From Symbiotaphrina buchneri (taxonomy: Eukaryota; Ascomycota; Symbiotaphrinales; Symbiotaphrinaceae): 23,784 nt of DNA. The stretch is from assembly GCA_001599915.1 (NCBI GenBank), contig BCIG01000049.1:1-23784 (forward strand). The letters run 5' to 3'. The notes under the pieces are model-generated. The model ran no database searches, was not told the origin of the DNA, and saw nothing but the letters and a program-made list of their open reading frames with translations. This document shows positions 1 through 10,886 of the stretch, piece after piece. Position numbers and translations under genes: made by a program. Position 1 is the stretch's first letter; each line of letters begins with the position of its first letter.

Positions 1-142
1 ACCATTTCTTGGTTGCAGAGGGTTTGCTTTCTGCGATTTGCTCATGTTGCTGGAGGAGATTGATCGATAGCCAGCTGACAAGCAGGACAGTAGCTACCCC
101 GATGCCGACGGTGGCTCGCGAATAATGTCGAAGTGGCACCAT
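1..142 (-). CDS. N-terminus of a type II membrane protein (partial, cut by window edge)
   Basis: The reverse strand from 142 reads MVPLRHYSRATVGIGVATVL and on for 47 residues before the window ends. A short basic N-terminus is followed by one hydrophobic stretch at about residues 11-30 (TVGIGVATVLLVSWLSINLL) and then a polar Gln/Glu/Ser/Lys-rich stem. That is the signal-anchor layout of Golgi type II enzymes and other single-pass proteins. The catalytic part is outside the window, so the family is unknown. The neighbouring sugar transporter and glycosyltransferases make another glycosylation enzyme a reasonable guess, but this is inference only. The start was chosen because it is the ATG directly preceding the anchor. 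A non-coding stretch of about 1.2 kb lies upstream. Confidence 0.55.
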   Translation of the reverse strand, partial: MVPLRHYSRATVGIGVATVLLVSWLSINLLQQHEQIAESKPSATKKW

Positions 143-1331
143 CGTCGGTAATGCGAGCGAGGCGGGTTGAGCGACCCTGAAGCAACGAATTGAGGTTTCT
201 CTTTTTTTTTTACCTGACGAAGACACTGGGGCTCAGCCAGAGACATGGAGAGCGAGGTATACATTATGCGAAAGGCTGCATACCGTCAGGTTGTATGTCT
301 TGTAAAGCATACGGTAAAGCTGTCTTGTGTTTCTGAAGGCAGCAGGTAAAGGTACGAAGTCCACCATCGGGGATTTTCGACCATCTGGGCAGCCGGCTCC
401 GTGGTCCCTGGTTCTTGAGAAATCCAAAGTGGCTGCTTCCAGCCGCTCTTCAGCTGTGGATAGTTCCTCGCTGGCACTTTCCAAGCACGATGTCGTACTA
501 CCCAGACGCGAGCCTCCGTGCCCGTACAGAAGTTGTGCCCCACGCGACCACTTGCCTAGGAGAGAGTTACGCAAAGTACCTGGATCTTCGCTCTGCCGTC
601 CAGCATTCAGTGGCTGACGCCAAGCAGAAAGTTAAACGGAGACTTGAAATCTCCCTGTCTGGACTGTAATCGACCAGCAGGTGGCTGTATTGGCGTTCGC
701 CGGTCTCATCTGGATTGAAGCAGAAGATTGTGGACAAGCAGCTTCCAGAGCGGAAGCCACATTTTGATTGTTCCTGTCGGGATACGGGGAAGACCACCGG
801 CAAGCAGGCGTCCGAGACATGCTTAGCACCTTTCCCCTTGGCTCTCGCTACAAGCATACAGGGGTAGCGTACCTTCCACACCTTAGTCCCGAATGGAAAG
901 TATGGAGTAAGCTTTAGTCTTGAACCTAGATTGATTGACGGTTCCTTTTCCTCGAACGGTCGGTGGGTCATAGCGCGCGCATTTACACCACACCGAGGCT
1001 TCTGGCAAGCCCAGCCCTCAGCTGGAGCAGAACATCCTCTCGATATCATTACAGGTTACAGGAATCAATACAGTATCATGATGACACAAGAATGAGCCGC
1101 AGGCTGGCCCGCTTCAAATCATTAGCGGCTCACGCCTCCTGAGAGGGTTTGAGACTGTTGAGGCTCATACATTCATAATCTGGACAATCGAGCTTTTATC
1201 GTCTTGAGCTTGTCCTCAGCTAGTTAATACAGCGATTGACCCTACATCTACAACAATAGGACCAATTGTTTCATGGAACCAAGCTACATGGATCGGAAGC
1301 ACAGGACTGTAGAAAATAAACGAGTATTCAT
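143..1331. other. Intergenic region, no supported gene
   Basis: This stretch lies between the partial gene's start and the 3' end of the transporter gene, both on the minus strand. It should hold the promoter of the partial gene. Open frames here (for example minus 1049-567) show no recognisable domain, membrane segment or splice structure. A T-run lies near 200-210. I see no repeat or RNA gene. Confidence 0.6.
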
Positions 1332-2550
1332 CTAAAGCTTCAATCTAGTCTCCACAGACCGTTGCACGGAATACCTAAAGACCTTTAGCAAGAGTTCCAT
1401 AACCCACAAAGGACTCACCCACCCAACGATACCCATTATGGCAATACCAGCTCCCAGGATACTCATAGAGTTCACTGAGCGGCCTCCATAGAGCCAACCA
1501 AGCGCAATGATAATGATGGACTTAAGATGCCCTACAACTGTCCCAATAACGGGACCGGCAGAATTTACCATGGCGAACTGTGACAGGTTCACAAGCCCGG
1601 CCAACAACCCGCTCTATCAACCCGGTAATATCAGTGCATGCCTTAAATGGCAAAGTAAGCGAACATACCAGACATATCATGCTCCACTTGCTCAATGGTA
1701 GATGAGACCACTCTGGCAGCTCATCCGTAAAAAGTGATGCACCTGCAATTAGCAAAGCTGCTTGTGGGAGCTGATTATACAGCAACTGCATGCTGTTTAC
1801 CTGCAGCCTCTCGTGATAACGAGTGATCAGGATACCGAAGACGGAGCTGACCAGCACGCCAAAGAACGCAAAGAAGACGCCCAGACCCGTCGTGGGGTTT
1901 GCAACCGCCGAGGATTCCCCATCGAAATACACCACCATCGCCACACCCACACAAGAAGGCACCAACGCTAGGACCGACCTGCCAGACAGCCGTGCCCCGT
2001 AGAGCGCGAAGTTGAGCACCGCCGTGACGGGCGTCAGCAGGATGCGCACGATCTGGTGGAAGATGATCGATGAGAATGCGAGAGAGAGGTTCTGCAACAC
2101 CGTACTTGCGCCCATGGTCAAGGCGAGCGGGATCGCGGCGCCCAAAGGTGCGCGCTTGGGCTGAAAGAGCCCGATGCCCGGCCGCGAAGCCACGTACAGC
2201 GAAAGGAAACTGACGCAGAAGTGGAAGGCGGCAAAGGTCGACTGGCTCTGCCGGAACGAGTGGTCGTCAAATATCACTTTGTTGACGTAGACCTGGGCGC
2301 ACCGCGGGTTTGGTCAGAAGAAGAGCGCGGAATCATGGACTGTATGGATGATGCGACGTACGATGGAGACTGTAGAGAGAATATTCAGGGTGATCCATAG
2401 ACGGGCACCACGTCCACGCTTAGCATTCTCCCCGAGATGTGGCACGAAGCCCTTTTCAATGTCTTTGTCGGGCCTCTCTAGTACGTTTTTAGAGATGTCA
2501 ATAAGCTTCGATGGTTTCTTGACGGGAGCCGTCAATGCAGAAGTTGGCAA
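1332..2550 (-). CDS. Nucleotide-sugar / triose-phosphate transporter family protein (DMT superfamily, SLC35-like)
   Basis: Three exons are read: 2550-2362, 2292-1669 and 1613-1332, with introns of 69 and 55 nt (GTACGT..CAG and GTATGT..TAG). The joins restore family sequence: LNILSTVSI joins VYVNKVIFDDHSF, and MICL joins SGLLAGLVNLSQF. The protein is about 364 aa, normal for the family. Visible hallmarks are NKVIF after the first membrane helix, FAAFHFCVSFLSLY, the QNLSLAFSSIIFHQIVRILL stretch, and a C-terminal GHLKSIIIIALGWLYGGRSV. The residues after the first 45 are largely hydrophobic helices, about ten. The family exchanges nucleotide sugars or phosphorylated sugars across Golgi or ER membranes; the substrate cannot be read from sequence. 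An extra 36-nt GTGAGT..AAG segment near 1419-1384 could be a third intron; removing it keeps the frame. The GT34 and GT8 neighbours fit a role as lumenal sugar-donor supplier. Confidence 0.88.
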
Positions 2551-3657
2551 GGAGTTGAAATTGGATCGTCAGCCAGACGAATAGGGGATGATAATGAAGG
2601 CTGACAAGTTTGGTGAGAACCACGACATCTTCTTTCGATAGGCAGGTGACTTTGAAAGATCAATGCTGCTTATTGTTGGTGTAAAGAGAGATGCTGGGGC
2701 GGAACAAGTGACTGAGATATCGATTTATTTCCGGCACCACTATCTCCAAGCGCCAGAGGGGGTTTCGCCCGTCACAATTAATTACGCAACGGTCATCACC
2801 ATTTCGATTTCTTTGCCTTTACAGAACAGCATAACACGACTCCCGCAGGGTTGATCGGAGGTACAGCACTTTACTCGGTATGGACATACGGTCCGACTCG
2901 AGCTTCTTAGCGGGAACTGAGATGGTGTATCTTCAATCCTCGAGATACGCCATGGAATTCAAGGCAATGGGCTGGCATCACGGGCCGAGAAAGTTTGTGC
3001 CCAAGTCTTTGTAGAACAGCTATCCTGCGCTCATCTGAACCAGCTCGGCTGAGAACACGGTAAGCTACGAGCGCTCAGATATCTAGGGAATCCATCTGAA
3101 AGAACCGTCTGGAGGAACCCTGTTGGGACGCCAAGGATGGGCGTCAACTTCTTTTTCCCAGTTTAGCTCAGGGGGAAGCAAGAGGGTGGCTCGGTTCTAT
3201 GGCATGGCGTGGCATCTTGGAGACGAGCTCGCTGCTTTTGTTGCCTGCCAAGCTGTTCTCAATGATCTGCCGTCTTCCACCCTAAGAATGAACTTGTTGC
3301 GCTGGGCGTTTTACACTGCAACAGACCGCCGCTTTCTATGCGGACTCGTTTAGGCAACATAATCTAGAAGTCACAGGGCTGATGGTGTGAGTGCCCAGAC
3401 TAATCAATGTCTGAGGTGCTCTTCTCAGCCGTGTTGTGGACCTGTGGCGGTCATTGTGAACTACCTTAGCCATCAACGGGCGACGAGATGTAGCCCAGCT
3501 ATCAGCGCCCTGTTTCGAACCCAGTCCATCTCTGTGCTGCTCTTCGCACTCGATGGGGAGGACTTCTGTCACCCTTGGCAGGTCTGTTGGTGTCAGTCCT
3601 GGGTGGGTAGACAGCACCAGGAGGATCTCGTAACCTGCCCGCCTTTACTACGCAAGA
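2551..3657. other. Divergent intergenic region between transporter and GT34 genes
   Basis: About 1.1 kb separates two genes that point away from each other, so it probably carries both promoters. Small open frames on the plus strand (2663-2854, 3123-3353) lack domains or splice context and I do not call them. I see no repeats or RNA genes. Confidence 0.55.
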
Positions 3658-4956
3658 ATGCATGTCTTCAGTCGGTCGACGGACAGGTATCCATCCAGCC
3701 ATGCCAGTGAATCAGGCAGTTCATGGCTATCGGGATCGTGGACACTGCAACGCAAACACAAGAAAAGGCTGCATCGATTCGGGTTCGTCCTGGCAATATG
3801 TCTTGTGTGGGCATATCGCCTCCGAAACATCCTGCCGTCCTCGTCGTCGCCCGACATGATCATGGCCGCGCTGAAGCACTCCTGGTCGCCAGAGATCCGC
3901 GACGGCCTCTCTCAAGAAGTCCTCACTGCACCAACTCAACCAGCTGCTCCCATGGCTGAAGAAGAGGCCTCCTCCTCTGCCCCTAGTGACGACGACCAAG
4001 CGTCTTCTCCAGACCCTGCCCCGAACACACTAGTCGACGGGCGGCGAAGCGCTCGCATTGGCAAAGTCACAATGCTATTCGGCGAGCCAAATCCCATCTA
4101 CGAGCGCGCGCTGGCCCTGCACGAGGTACACAATGCGCGGATGGGGTACCGAATGTTCGTACTGCGCGAGCAGATCCTCTCCGGCTTATGGTCGAAGCTC
4201 GCGTACCTGAGCGCGCTGGTGGCGAATGAGCTTTCGAAACCTCAAGACGAGCGATTGGAGTGGCCCTTGTAGGGCACATCTGTCCCTGTTTCCCAGTCAG
4301 GGGGCTCCGCATTCTAATCTCATTCATACTGTAGATGGCATGACGCCGACGTCGTCATCATGAACCCCAACGTGCCGCTGGAGGTGTTCCTCCCGCCGCC
4401 GGAATTCGATCATATACACCTGCTGTTGACCGATGACCACAACGGGCCACATGACGGCGTGTTCCTGCTGCGCGTCTGCGAATGGTCCTACCGGCTGCTG
4501 GCGGCCGCAGTCTCGCTACACTATTTCAGGCCCGACGTCGTCCTCAAATACAGCGAGCAGTCGGCGCTTGAGATCCTGACCCACGAAGAGGTGCGTATAA
4601 CATGTCCAGTCCATTCTTATCCTGGCCGGAAAGAGCCCCAATGCTGAAACAGAACCTCCCTCCAATAATAGGGCCGATTCAATCATTCATCCGTTCACGT
4701 CCCGCAACGCTGGTTCAATGCCTTTTGTCCTAGGACGCTGGATGCGAATAACTACCGGCCGCATCACGCACGCCCCGGCAGCTTGCTAATTCACTTTGCA
4801 GGCAATAGGGACGGGCATCGGCTGGAGCGCATGCAGAGCTGGCTAGATCGCGCCGAGGCCCACACGCCCGAGTGGGAACTGCCACTGGAGGAGACGGAGT
4901 ATGTGAGTGAGGTTAGGAAGTTCTGGGCGAGCAAGACAAAAGATGCTGCTACATAG
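3658..4956 (+). CDS. GT34 family galactosyl/mannosyltransferase (GMA12/MNN10-like)
   Basis: Three exons are read: 3658-4268, 4335-4590 and 4672-4956, with introns of 66 and 81 nt. They give about 383 aa. A short N-terminus leads into a signal anchor (about residues 40-55, FGFVLAICLVWAYRL), then an acidic Ser/Pro stem, then the GT34 domain. Visible family motifs are RIGKVTMLFGEPNPIYERAL, YRMFVLREQIL, the metal-binding DxD in LWHDADVVIMNPNVPLEVFL (about residues 207-209), DDHNGPHDGVFLLRV, HVPQRWFNAF, LLIHFAGN and a closing W-rich segment. Splicing rebuilds the DxD motif across the first junction. GT34 enzymes are Golgi alpha-galactosyl- or alpha-mannosyltransferases acting on cell-wall and secretory glycans; linkage and acceptor are not readable here. 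The usual NG-N-G loop reads NGPHDGV, a mild variation. It is convergent with the GT8 gene, with 150 nt between them. Confidence 0.92.
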
Positions 4957-5106
4957 GATATAGTGTTTCCGGATGGATCGATAATCATTTATATTTATAA
5001 GTATATATGTTCGGTACTGAGAGTCAAAGACATACTTCTGTTGTAGGGAATAGATATTTGCCAACTCATTCGTTCTATTTACTGTGCAATTACTGCCGCG
5101 TACGTA

Positions 5107-6231
5107 TCACAACAAGCCGCCTGTTTTCTCCCTGGCCGCATCTGCCCCTTCGAAAAACCCTTCCATCTTCCACCTACTCCTGAGCATAATGTCACGCAGC
5201 TCCGGCTCCGGCCCGGCGTCCCAGAACTTCGTATGCAGCGACGCCGCGCCTGCCTTAAAATCTCGAAAAGTGGCCCAATTGACATTCCACGTGGGATCTA
5301 ACTGCTTCCATGGCATGTTTCCGTCACGGCGATGCACATAATTCCAGAGGTTCTGCTCGGGGTACTTGCTGTCGAAGCGGTCCGGCAGCGCCGCCACAGT
5401 CAGGTAGTGGCGGAACAGATCAACGGACGGCTGGAAGAGGACAAAGCCGGCGTTGACTGCACGGCCAGCCCGCGGTGGCCATGGGTGGTCGTAGCCACCC
5501 TGACCCGAGACGCCGGCGAAGACGTACGACGACGGCTGCTGGCCCTCGTCCGCCTTGCGCGCCGCCGTATCGTTGAAGCTGTAGCTTAGCTGGGCGGCGG
5601 GGTCGTCGAAGATGGCGTCCAGGCGTTTGGCGATGAGCATGTCCGAGTCGAGGAATAGTACTCGGTCGTACTGGGTCAGAGTGAACATGTGCAGCTTGGA
5701 CAGCACGCTGTTCCAACGGCTGCGAGAGGCCTGGATCCAGGGGAAGTCGATGCGTGAGATTGGCAATATGGAGGCGCCGTCGAGGGCGAGACGAGCTCTC
5801 TTCTGTTCAGGCACGTCCTCGGTGACCAGGACAAGGAACGGGATGGAGGAATTTGTGCGCGTGATGGGATCATGTAGCAGCTGGTAGGCAAGCATGCGTG
5901 TGGCGGTGAAGTAGTTGTTATCCGTGTCGTCCTGATCGCTGGTAAGAAAGGCAGCATAGGCGTATTTTGACGATGTACGGCGGTTGTGGACTGTATGGAG
6001 CCCAGTGATGGCCCATGTGGCGCCGTCGATGTTGAGGCCCAGTCTTGCTGCAAGCACAATAGTGGCCAGGATTCCAGTTGCCACAACAATGAAGCGCCTC
6101 ATACGAGCATTCAAAACATCCCCGTGAGGCCGAAGACCGCTGTCAACACGACCTTTGGCCATCTTGATGGTCGTGTAGAGTTTGTACGAGGTGAAGCTGG
6201 ATGGATCAAACAGAGTCACCCAAACAACCAA
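5107..6231 (-). CDS. GT8-like nucleotide-diphospho-sugar transferase (type II membrane glycosyltransferase)
   Basis: One uninterrupted frame of 374 aa. Domain marks are SKYAYAAFLTS at the start of the catalytic region, KLHMFTLTQYDRVLFLDSDM with the DxD at residues 195-197, NAGFVLFQPS, EQNLWNYVHRR, DPTWNVNW and a late LHTKFWD. This pattern matches the glycogenin/GT8 fold and fungal GNT1-type enzymes, which use UDP-sugars in the Golgi. The membrane anchor is RRFIVVATGILATIVLAARL at about residues 45-65. Met24 (6162) or Met44 (6102) would give a more typical short cytosolic tail than Met1, so the true start is uncertain. The gene lies tail to tail with the GT34 gene. It is not glycogenin itself, because it has a signal anchor and lacks the long glycogenin C-terminus. 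The donor and acceptor sugars are unknown. Confidence 0.87.
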   Translation of the reverse strand: MVVWVTLFDPSSFTSYKLYTTIKMAKGRVDSGLRPHGDVLNARMRRFIVVATGILATIVLAARLGLNIDGATWAITGLHTVHNRRTSSKYAYAAFLTSDQDDTDNNYFTATRMLAYQLLHDPITRTNSSIPFLVLVTEDVPEQKRARLALDGASILPISRIDFPWIQASRSRWNSVLSKLHMFTLTQYDRVLFLDSDMLIAKRLDAIFDDPAAQLSYSFNDTAARKADEGQQPSSYVFAGVSGQGGYDHPWPPRAGRAVNAGFVLFQPSVDLFRHYLTVAALPDRFDSKYPEQNLWNYVHRRDGNMPWKQLDPTWNVNWATFRDFKAGAASLHTKFWDAGPEPELRDIMLRSRWKMEGFFEGADAAREKTGGLL

Positions 6232-7500
6232 GAATCCTAGTGGACGTAGGACCTTCCCAGGTGTCTGGCGAGGACCTGGAAGCTCGATCTGAACGAGCAG
6301 CTGAGACAGACACTTGTAATCCTTATTGGCTCATCTGCGAAAGTCCACCATGAAGTGGCGGCTCCAAACGTGTCCTAGAACTCTCTGCCTCTCCACATCG
6401 GTCTTTCAGCTGTGCGTCCGAGAGCGGTGTCTATCGGACTTTGCCCCAATAAGGGAATTGGCCCTTGTTAGCTGTCCAGTGCAGCGGTCTGTGTCGGTTG
6501 GTCAGTACTTGCACAGGTCCAAAGTGCCGTCGGCTGAACAGAGATGTATCCAAAGCAAGCAAGAGCTCCTTCTGAACACGGCTGCGCTAAATTAAAGCTT
6601 CCGATACAGCCGTATACGATGTCCAGCCGCTCTACAAGGAACTCCTTGGTTGCCGAAGTAAGTGCCAGTGTCCCAAGTACATCGAGGATATCACGGCTCG
6701 CGAGTTTTGGTGATTAATTGGCTCCCATTCTTCCAAAATGCCACACACCTGCCAAGGCTGTGACTGCCAAAAACGATGGCCGTGGTTGATAGCTGCAGGT
6801 CCGTTCGCCGTTGCAGCTGTCTACTGATCACCAACCCTTCGCCAAGGTTATGTGGCTGCTGCTACTCTTATCAAAGCAAAGTCACACTAACAGTTGTTTA
6901 TCTAGGGTTTAAGCTTTCCTGCCCAGCAGACGTCTGTCTGTGCACCCTTATCTGGACTTTGTAGACTTCTGTTAACGGGGAAGGGTACCGGCCTAGAATC
7001 GGAGAGTTTGCAAAGCCGAAGCTCTACATTTAGTTGACGGCGAGAAGTGTTGTGGGAATAGACTTTACTACTACCAGCCGCTGCCTCCCTATTCGCTGTA
7101 ACACTATCGCCATGTCGTCTCAATGCAGCAGTAAGGTAAGCGATGGCGCCACCAGCCAGACACCAGGTAGGGTCATCTGGTGGGTGCCACACACAGTGAG
7201 ACAGGAGGAACTGGGCCGTTAAGTCTACAAGCAAGTACTCATACTATCACAGTCTCGACTTGCTGGGCATGTGCAAGACAGCATTCCGGATGGGCTTTTC
7301 TTGGAATAGGCAGTGCGCCTCCACGGTACTTTACTCAAATAGGCGTTCGTGGCTTGGGCTAGTTCGGTAAGAACTGGCACTTTGGTCTCGCGGGGCAAGC
7401 GCCATGGCAAGCCCAAGTCGCTTCCAGAGCTAGAAACTACCTCATGGGGGGTGCTGTCGCGTGCTCTCTTTGGACGAGGAAGAGATGGGTGGGTGACTGA
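6232..7500. other. Intergenic region upstream of the GT8-like gene
   Basis: About 1.27 kb lies between the GT8-like gene start and the 3' end of the secreted-protein gene. Several small open frames occur on both strands but none shows a domain, signal peptide or splice structure. It probably holds the GT8-like promoter and the 3' UTR of the next gene. Confidence 0.55.
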
Positions 7501-8878
7501 TTATTGGGGGTTTTTGCGATGCCCCGCTCCCTTCGATATGGTACCTGTGATTGGGACTGGGAAATCTGCGAGTGTGATAAGGGGCATAATAGATTTATGC
7601 TTCCAAGTCGGCTGCGCCGTCTCTTCGGGCTCCTCGCACTCGTTCTCGGCACTTGGGTCCAACCCCGAGCCCGGTGTGCAGACCGAGGCTGTCGTGCTGG
7701 TAGTCTCTTCCTCGGTCTCGGTTGATGTGGTCGTTGTGGTAGTTGTGGCGAGAACGGTCGCGGGCGTGCTAGACGTCGTGGGAGGGATGGTGATGGGGCA
7801 GGGAAGCGTACTGGAGATTTCACGTCAGATACGGGTGGTTGGGCCAGTTGTGGTTATTAGTAGACTCCACTTACGAGCCGCTGATCACGGTTATAGTGAC
7901 ACTTGTTGTGATGGTCACCGTTCTGGTTACCGTCTCGGTGATCCACACCGTACGGGGACAGTTGTACACGGTCGTCGTCACGCAGTAGTCTTCGTAGACT
8001 GTGATTGTGTACACGCCATTGGTCGGTGCCCAGGTATGCGTCGAGTACGTCGCTGTGGTTGTGACCGTTGCAGTCGTGGTCGGTAAAGAAACCCAGGTCT
8101 CAGTATGCGGCACACACTTTCCTTTCAAACACCAGTTGATGCTGACAACTTGCCTGTACGTCGTCACCGCCGGCGCTGCAGGTGGGACAGCTGCGGGCGC
8201 CGGCTTGGGCTTCACGGCTGCGTTGCCCGGTGCTGAGCCTCCTGATGCTGGGCTCGGTGAGGCAGGTGCGATGCCGGCAGCGCACTCTTTGCAGAGTCCG
8301 CTGCCACCGTAGCCGGGGATCAAGAAAGGACCGATGGAGGCATATGGACAGGTGTAGTCTACTTCGTACACGATGACAGTGTACGTCTCTCCCGCCGCTG
8401 GCGAAGGCGCGGCCGGTGCCGGCGGCGTATATGCACCCGGCACCGGTGCAGGGGACACCCCATGAGGAGCGACTCTGGTGATGCTGTAGTTACCATGCCT
8501 GGCGGCGTAGACAGTGGAGGTGGCCAAAGCCGCAGAGAAGGTGACGAGCTGTTCTGTCTTCGTGATGGTACAGGATGTGATTGGTTTCTTGCCCTTCGCA
8601 GTGACATGGCATGGTATGACCGTCGACACCCAGGCGTACGTGGAGTAGGAGTAGTATGGCTTGCATTTACCATGGCCACATGTTGTTGTAGGCGTGCACG
8701 TCGATACGTTCTGGTATTGCTTGGTTACCTTGATCGGAGGTGGTTTCACGCTCTTCGGGCAGGCAGAACAAGGCTCAAACGTCGTGAGCACCTTTTTGGA
8801 TTTGCCAGCAGCGACGCCGTCGAACATGCCAACAAGGCAGAGAAAAAGAAGGAAGTAACGATATGGATGGAGCTCCAT
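7501..8878 (-). CDS. Secreted Thr/Pro/Ala-rich cysteine-containing surface protein (function unknown)
   Basis: Exon 1 is 8878-7875. A 64-nt intron (GTAAGT, branch CTAAT, acceptor CCAG) runs 7874-7811, and exon 2 is 7810-7501. The product is about 437 aa. It begins with a signal peptide (MELHPYRYFLLFLCLVGMFD, cut near VAAG at residue 24-25). Cysteine-bearing blocks alternate with Ala/Pro linkers: CTPTTTCGHGKCKPYYSY; an Ala/Pro linker; DYTCPYASIGPFLIPGYGG followed by SGLCKEC; a second Ala/Pro linker; and VYTITVYEDYC followed by a Thr-rich run. Exon 2 adds a Thr run, an acidic segment with CTPGSG and ECEEPEE, and a tail without a GPI signal. It is low in lysine and rich in potential O-glycosylation sites. 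I recognise no named domain. Among glycosyltransferase genes it could be a glycan carrier or cell-wall protein; that is inference. A further intron near the 3' end (GTACCA at about 7541) cannot be excluded. Confidence 0.75.
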
Positions 8879-10886
8879 GTTTCCAACTCCAGTATCAACT
8901 TTATTGAGAAACGAACGTCAGAGTATTGAAGCGTTCAAGGCAGCGAAGGTTATGACAGGAAGCGAGGCGGCGAGGATGGTTGTGTAAGAGTGATTCCCAT
9001 ATGCTCACAAGAGGCTTCTGATGCTGCGGTCCTTGTCGGTCAGCAATGTAGGAGACGGACCGAATAGGCATCAGTGTATGGGAAACCAAACGGTAGCGCC
9101 TATTTGACGACGCCAATGCCTTCATGAGGTGGGCAGTCCAAAGACCCCGAAGCTGCAACAAGTCCATGCAGGAAGCATACATGGCATACGCGCACAGAGC
9201 GAGAGCCTCCTAGGGTACAGTGCTATCAGCTCATCGTTTCACCTGAGGCGTGATGCCAACCATCGCTAATACACGAAGGCTTGCAATAGCATCGAGCCTT
9301 CGGAGAGCGATACGGATCGGCGATATCTCTCTCCATAGCTTCAGCTCACGATAGAGGTCCGTGACAACAGCGATCTCAGCCGAAAGCTAATGGAAGGCGT
9401 GGGAAACTCAGCGCAGTCACTGACGGTGATTTCGTACTTGGCCAGCTAGTGAAGCCACAGGAAGGCATTGCGGAACCCACGAATGCACTGAGTGGTCATG
9501 GCATTAGGGATTTGCGGTGGCCATTCGAGAATGAGACAGGGAGTAGATGTCGACATGTTGATCTGAGTGGAGACACCAAGATGATTTGTGAGACGCCACG
9601 AACGGCCTGGTCGAAGGTGGAACGAGAGCACACGATCTTGCCGAGCTGAAAAAGTGTCAAACCCAACCTCGCACGGCCGGATCGGCAAACATGAGAACGC
9701 CTCAAGGTCGTTGTGACTGCATCTGGATCCATTTGTCAATTAGTGGTGGTGCGAACGAAAAGGGGTGACAGGAAGCTTGCTGTCCGTAGGAGGGAAAAGA
9801 GAAGACATAAGAAAAAAGTTCACGGGAAATGTCAACAATGAATCTCGCAGTGCTATTGTCTTGGCCACTAATCCTGAACAGGGCATAGAGCATGCGCCGA
9901 TTTCCCCCATCTCGAGTCCAGAACGGTACAAATACGCAGTACTCGTACAACGGGTGTGTAGAGCGAGTACCTGTACTTGACGGACATGTACTCGTACAAA
10001 GCTCCCGTCTCGGCATTATGCTTGTCAAGGCGCAGGCAGCCACATCCCGCTGCTTTTACGACCAAAGCTTTGCTGCTCCCCGTAGAATCAATCATAACTT
10101 TCACATTTTCCCTTGCAAGCCACTAAGCTCTCGGCACTTGAATTAGAAGGAGCTCGCGTGAGCAATACGAGGACTGCGATCAGATCATGGTGTCCAAGAC
10201 CAGCCAAGGCGGACACCCCGCCCTCACTATCAGTCCTAAGCCACTATCTGCCGGGTGTCCATCTTCTTAGTCCACCTGATGTTGACTCGCTATAGTAGGA
10301 TAAAACGCTGCTTCAGCGGAAAAGCCTCCTCGGTTGCTCCAAAAATCCAATCTACCTCCAAGATCAGAGCACTGCACATCACAAGTAGAGTAGCGAAGCC
10401 ACAATGGAACCGAACATGAGCAGAAGGAATTGGTACTGGTTGAGTCCACACATAGCAGATCAAATCACCAATCTCGGCAATCCGGCTTGACCCAGATAGG
10501 AGCGGACTCAACAAAACCAAGAAGCATGTCTCTCTAGCCCGGGAGCATGAGATGCTGCAACAATACGAGAGCTAAAGCCTGCTAGTCTCAAGCCGGGCTT
10601 CATGGTGGATTTCCTCCGGCTCATGGCACGGCAAAAGGTCCGCTGAATGTAAAAGCTTGTTTCTGTTGGACCCTGTTAACCATCAGTTGCAAGTCACCCA
10701 GGCTTGTTGTTGATCGAGTGAGGAAATCGTACAGTATTCTGGCCATGACCCCTGTGCATGCGGCTCCGTGATGCCGACCGGCGTTCGCCAGAGATAGCAT
10801 ACGGCAAATGCTATAGTAGAGACACGATTGACTTGCTACAACACCCACTGAGCGATGTGTCGCGTCATCTCTTAACTTAGATCAAG
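8879..10886. other. Large divergent intergenic region (2 kb), no supported gene
   Basis: This region separates the start of the secreted-protein gene from the start of the Stealth gene. The open frames within it are short and have no recognisable domain or consistent splicing. It is long for an intergenic region in this window and may hold regulatory sequence for both divergent genes. The only internal structure I see is the small repeat pair at 9939-9999. Confidence 0.5.
9939..9999. repeat. Pair of 12-bp direct repeats, each internally repeated
   Basis: GTACTCGTACAA occurs at 9939-9950 and again at 9988-9999, starts 49 nt apart. Each copy contains GTAC twice, and further GTAC copies (GAGTACCTGTACTT) lie between them. 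The pair sits in the divergent region, roughly 0.9 kb upstream of the Stealth gene. A role as a protein-binding site is possible but unproven. Confidence 0.4.

Noticed and set aside
567-1049. Minus-strand open frame of 160 codons
   Set aside because: No signal peptide, membrane helix, domain or fungal splice context. The composition looks random.
5107-6231. Identification as glycogenin
   Set aside because: The GT8 fold is shared, but the protein has a membrane anchor and no glycogenin-like C-terminal glycogen-synthase-binding region.
7349-8086. Long plus-strand open frame of 245 codons
   Set aside because: It lies opposite the secreted-protein gene, whose minus frame has a signal peptide, spliced continuation and Thr/Pro composition. 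The plus frame is a mirror of that biased composition with Val/Arg runs.
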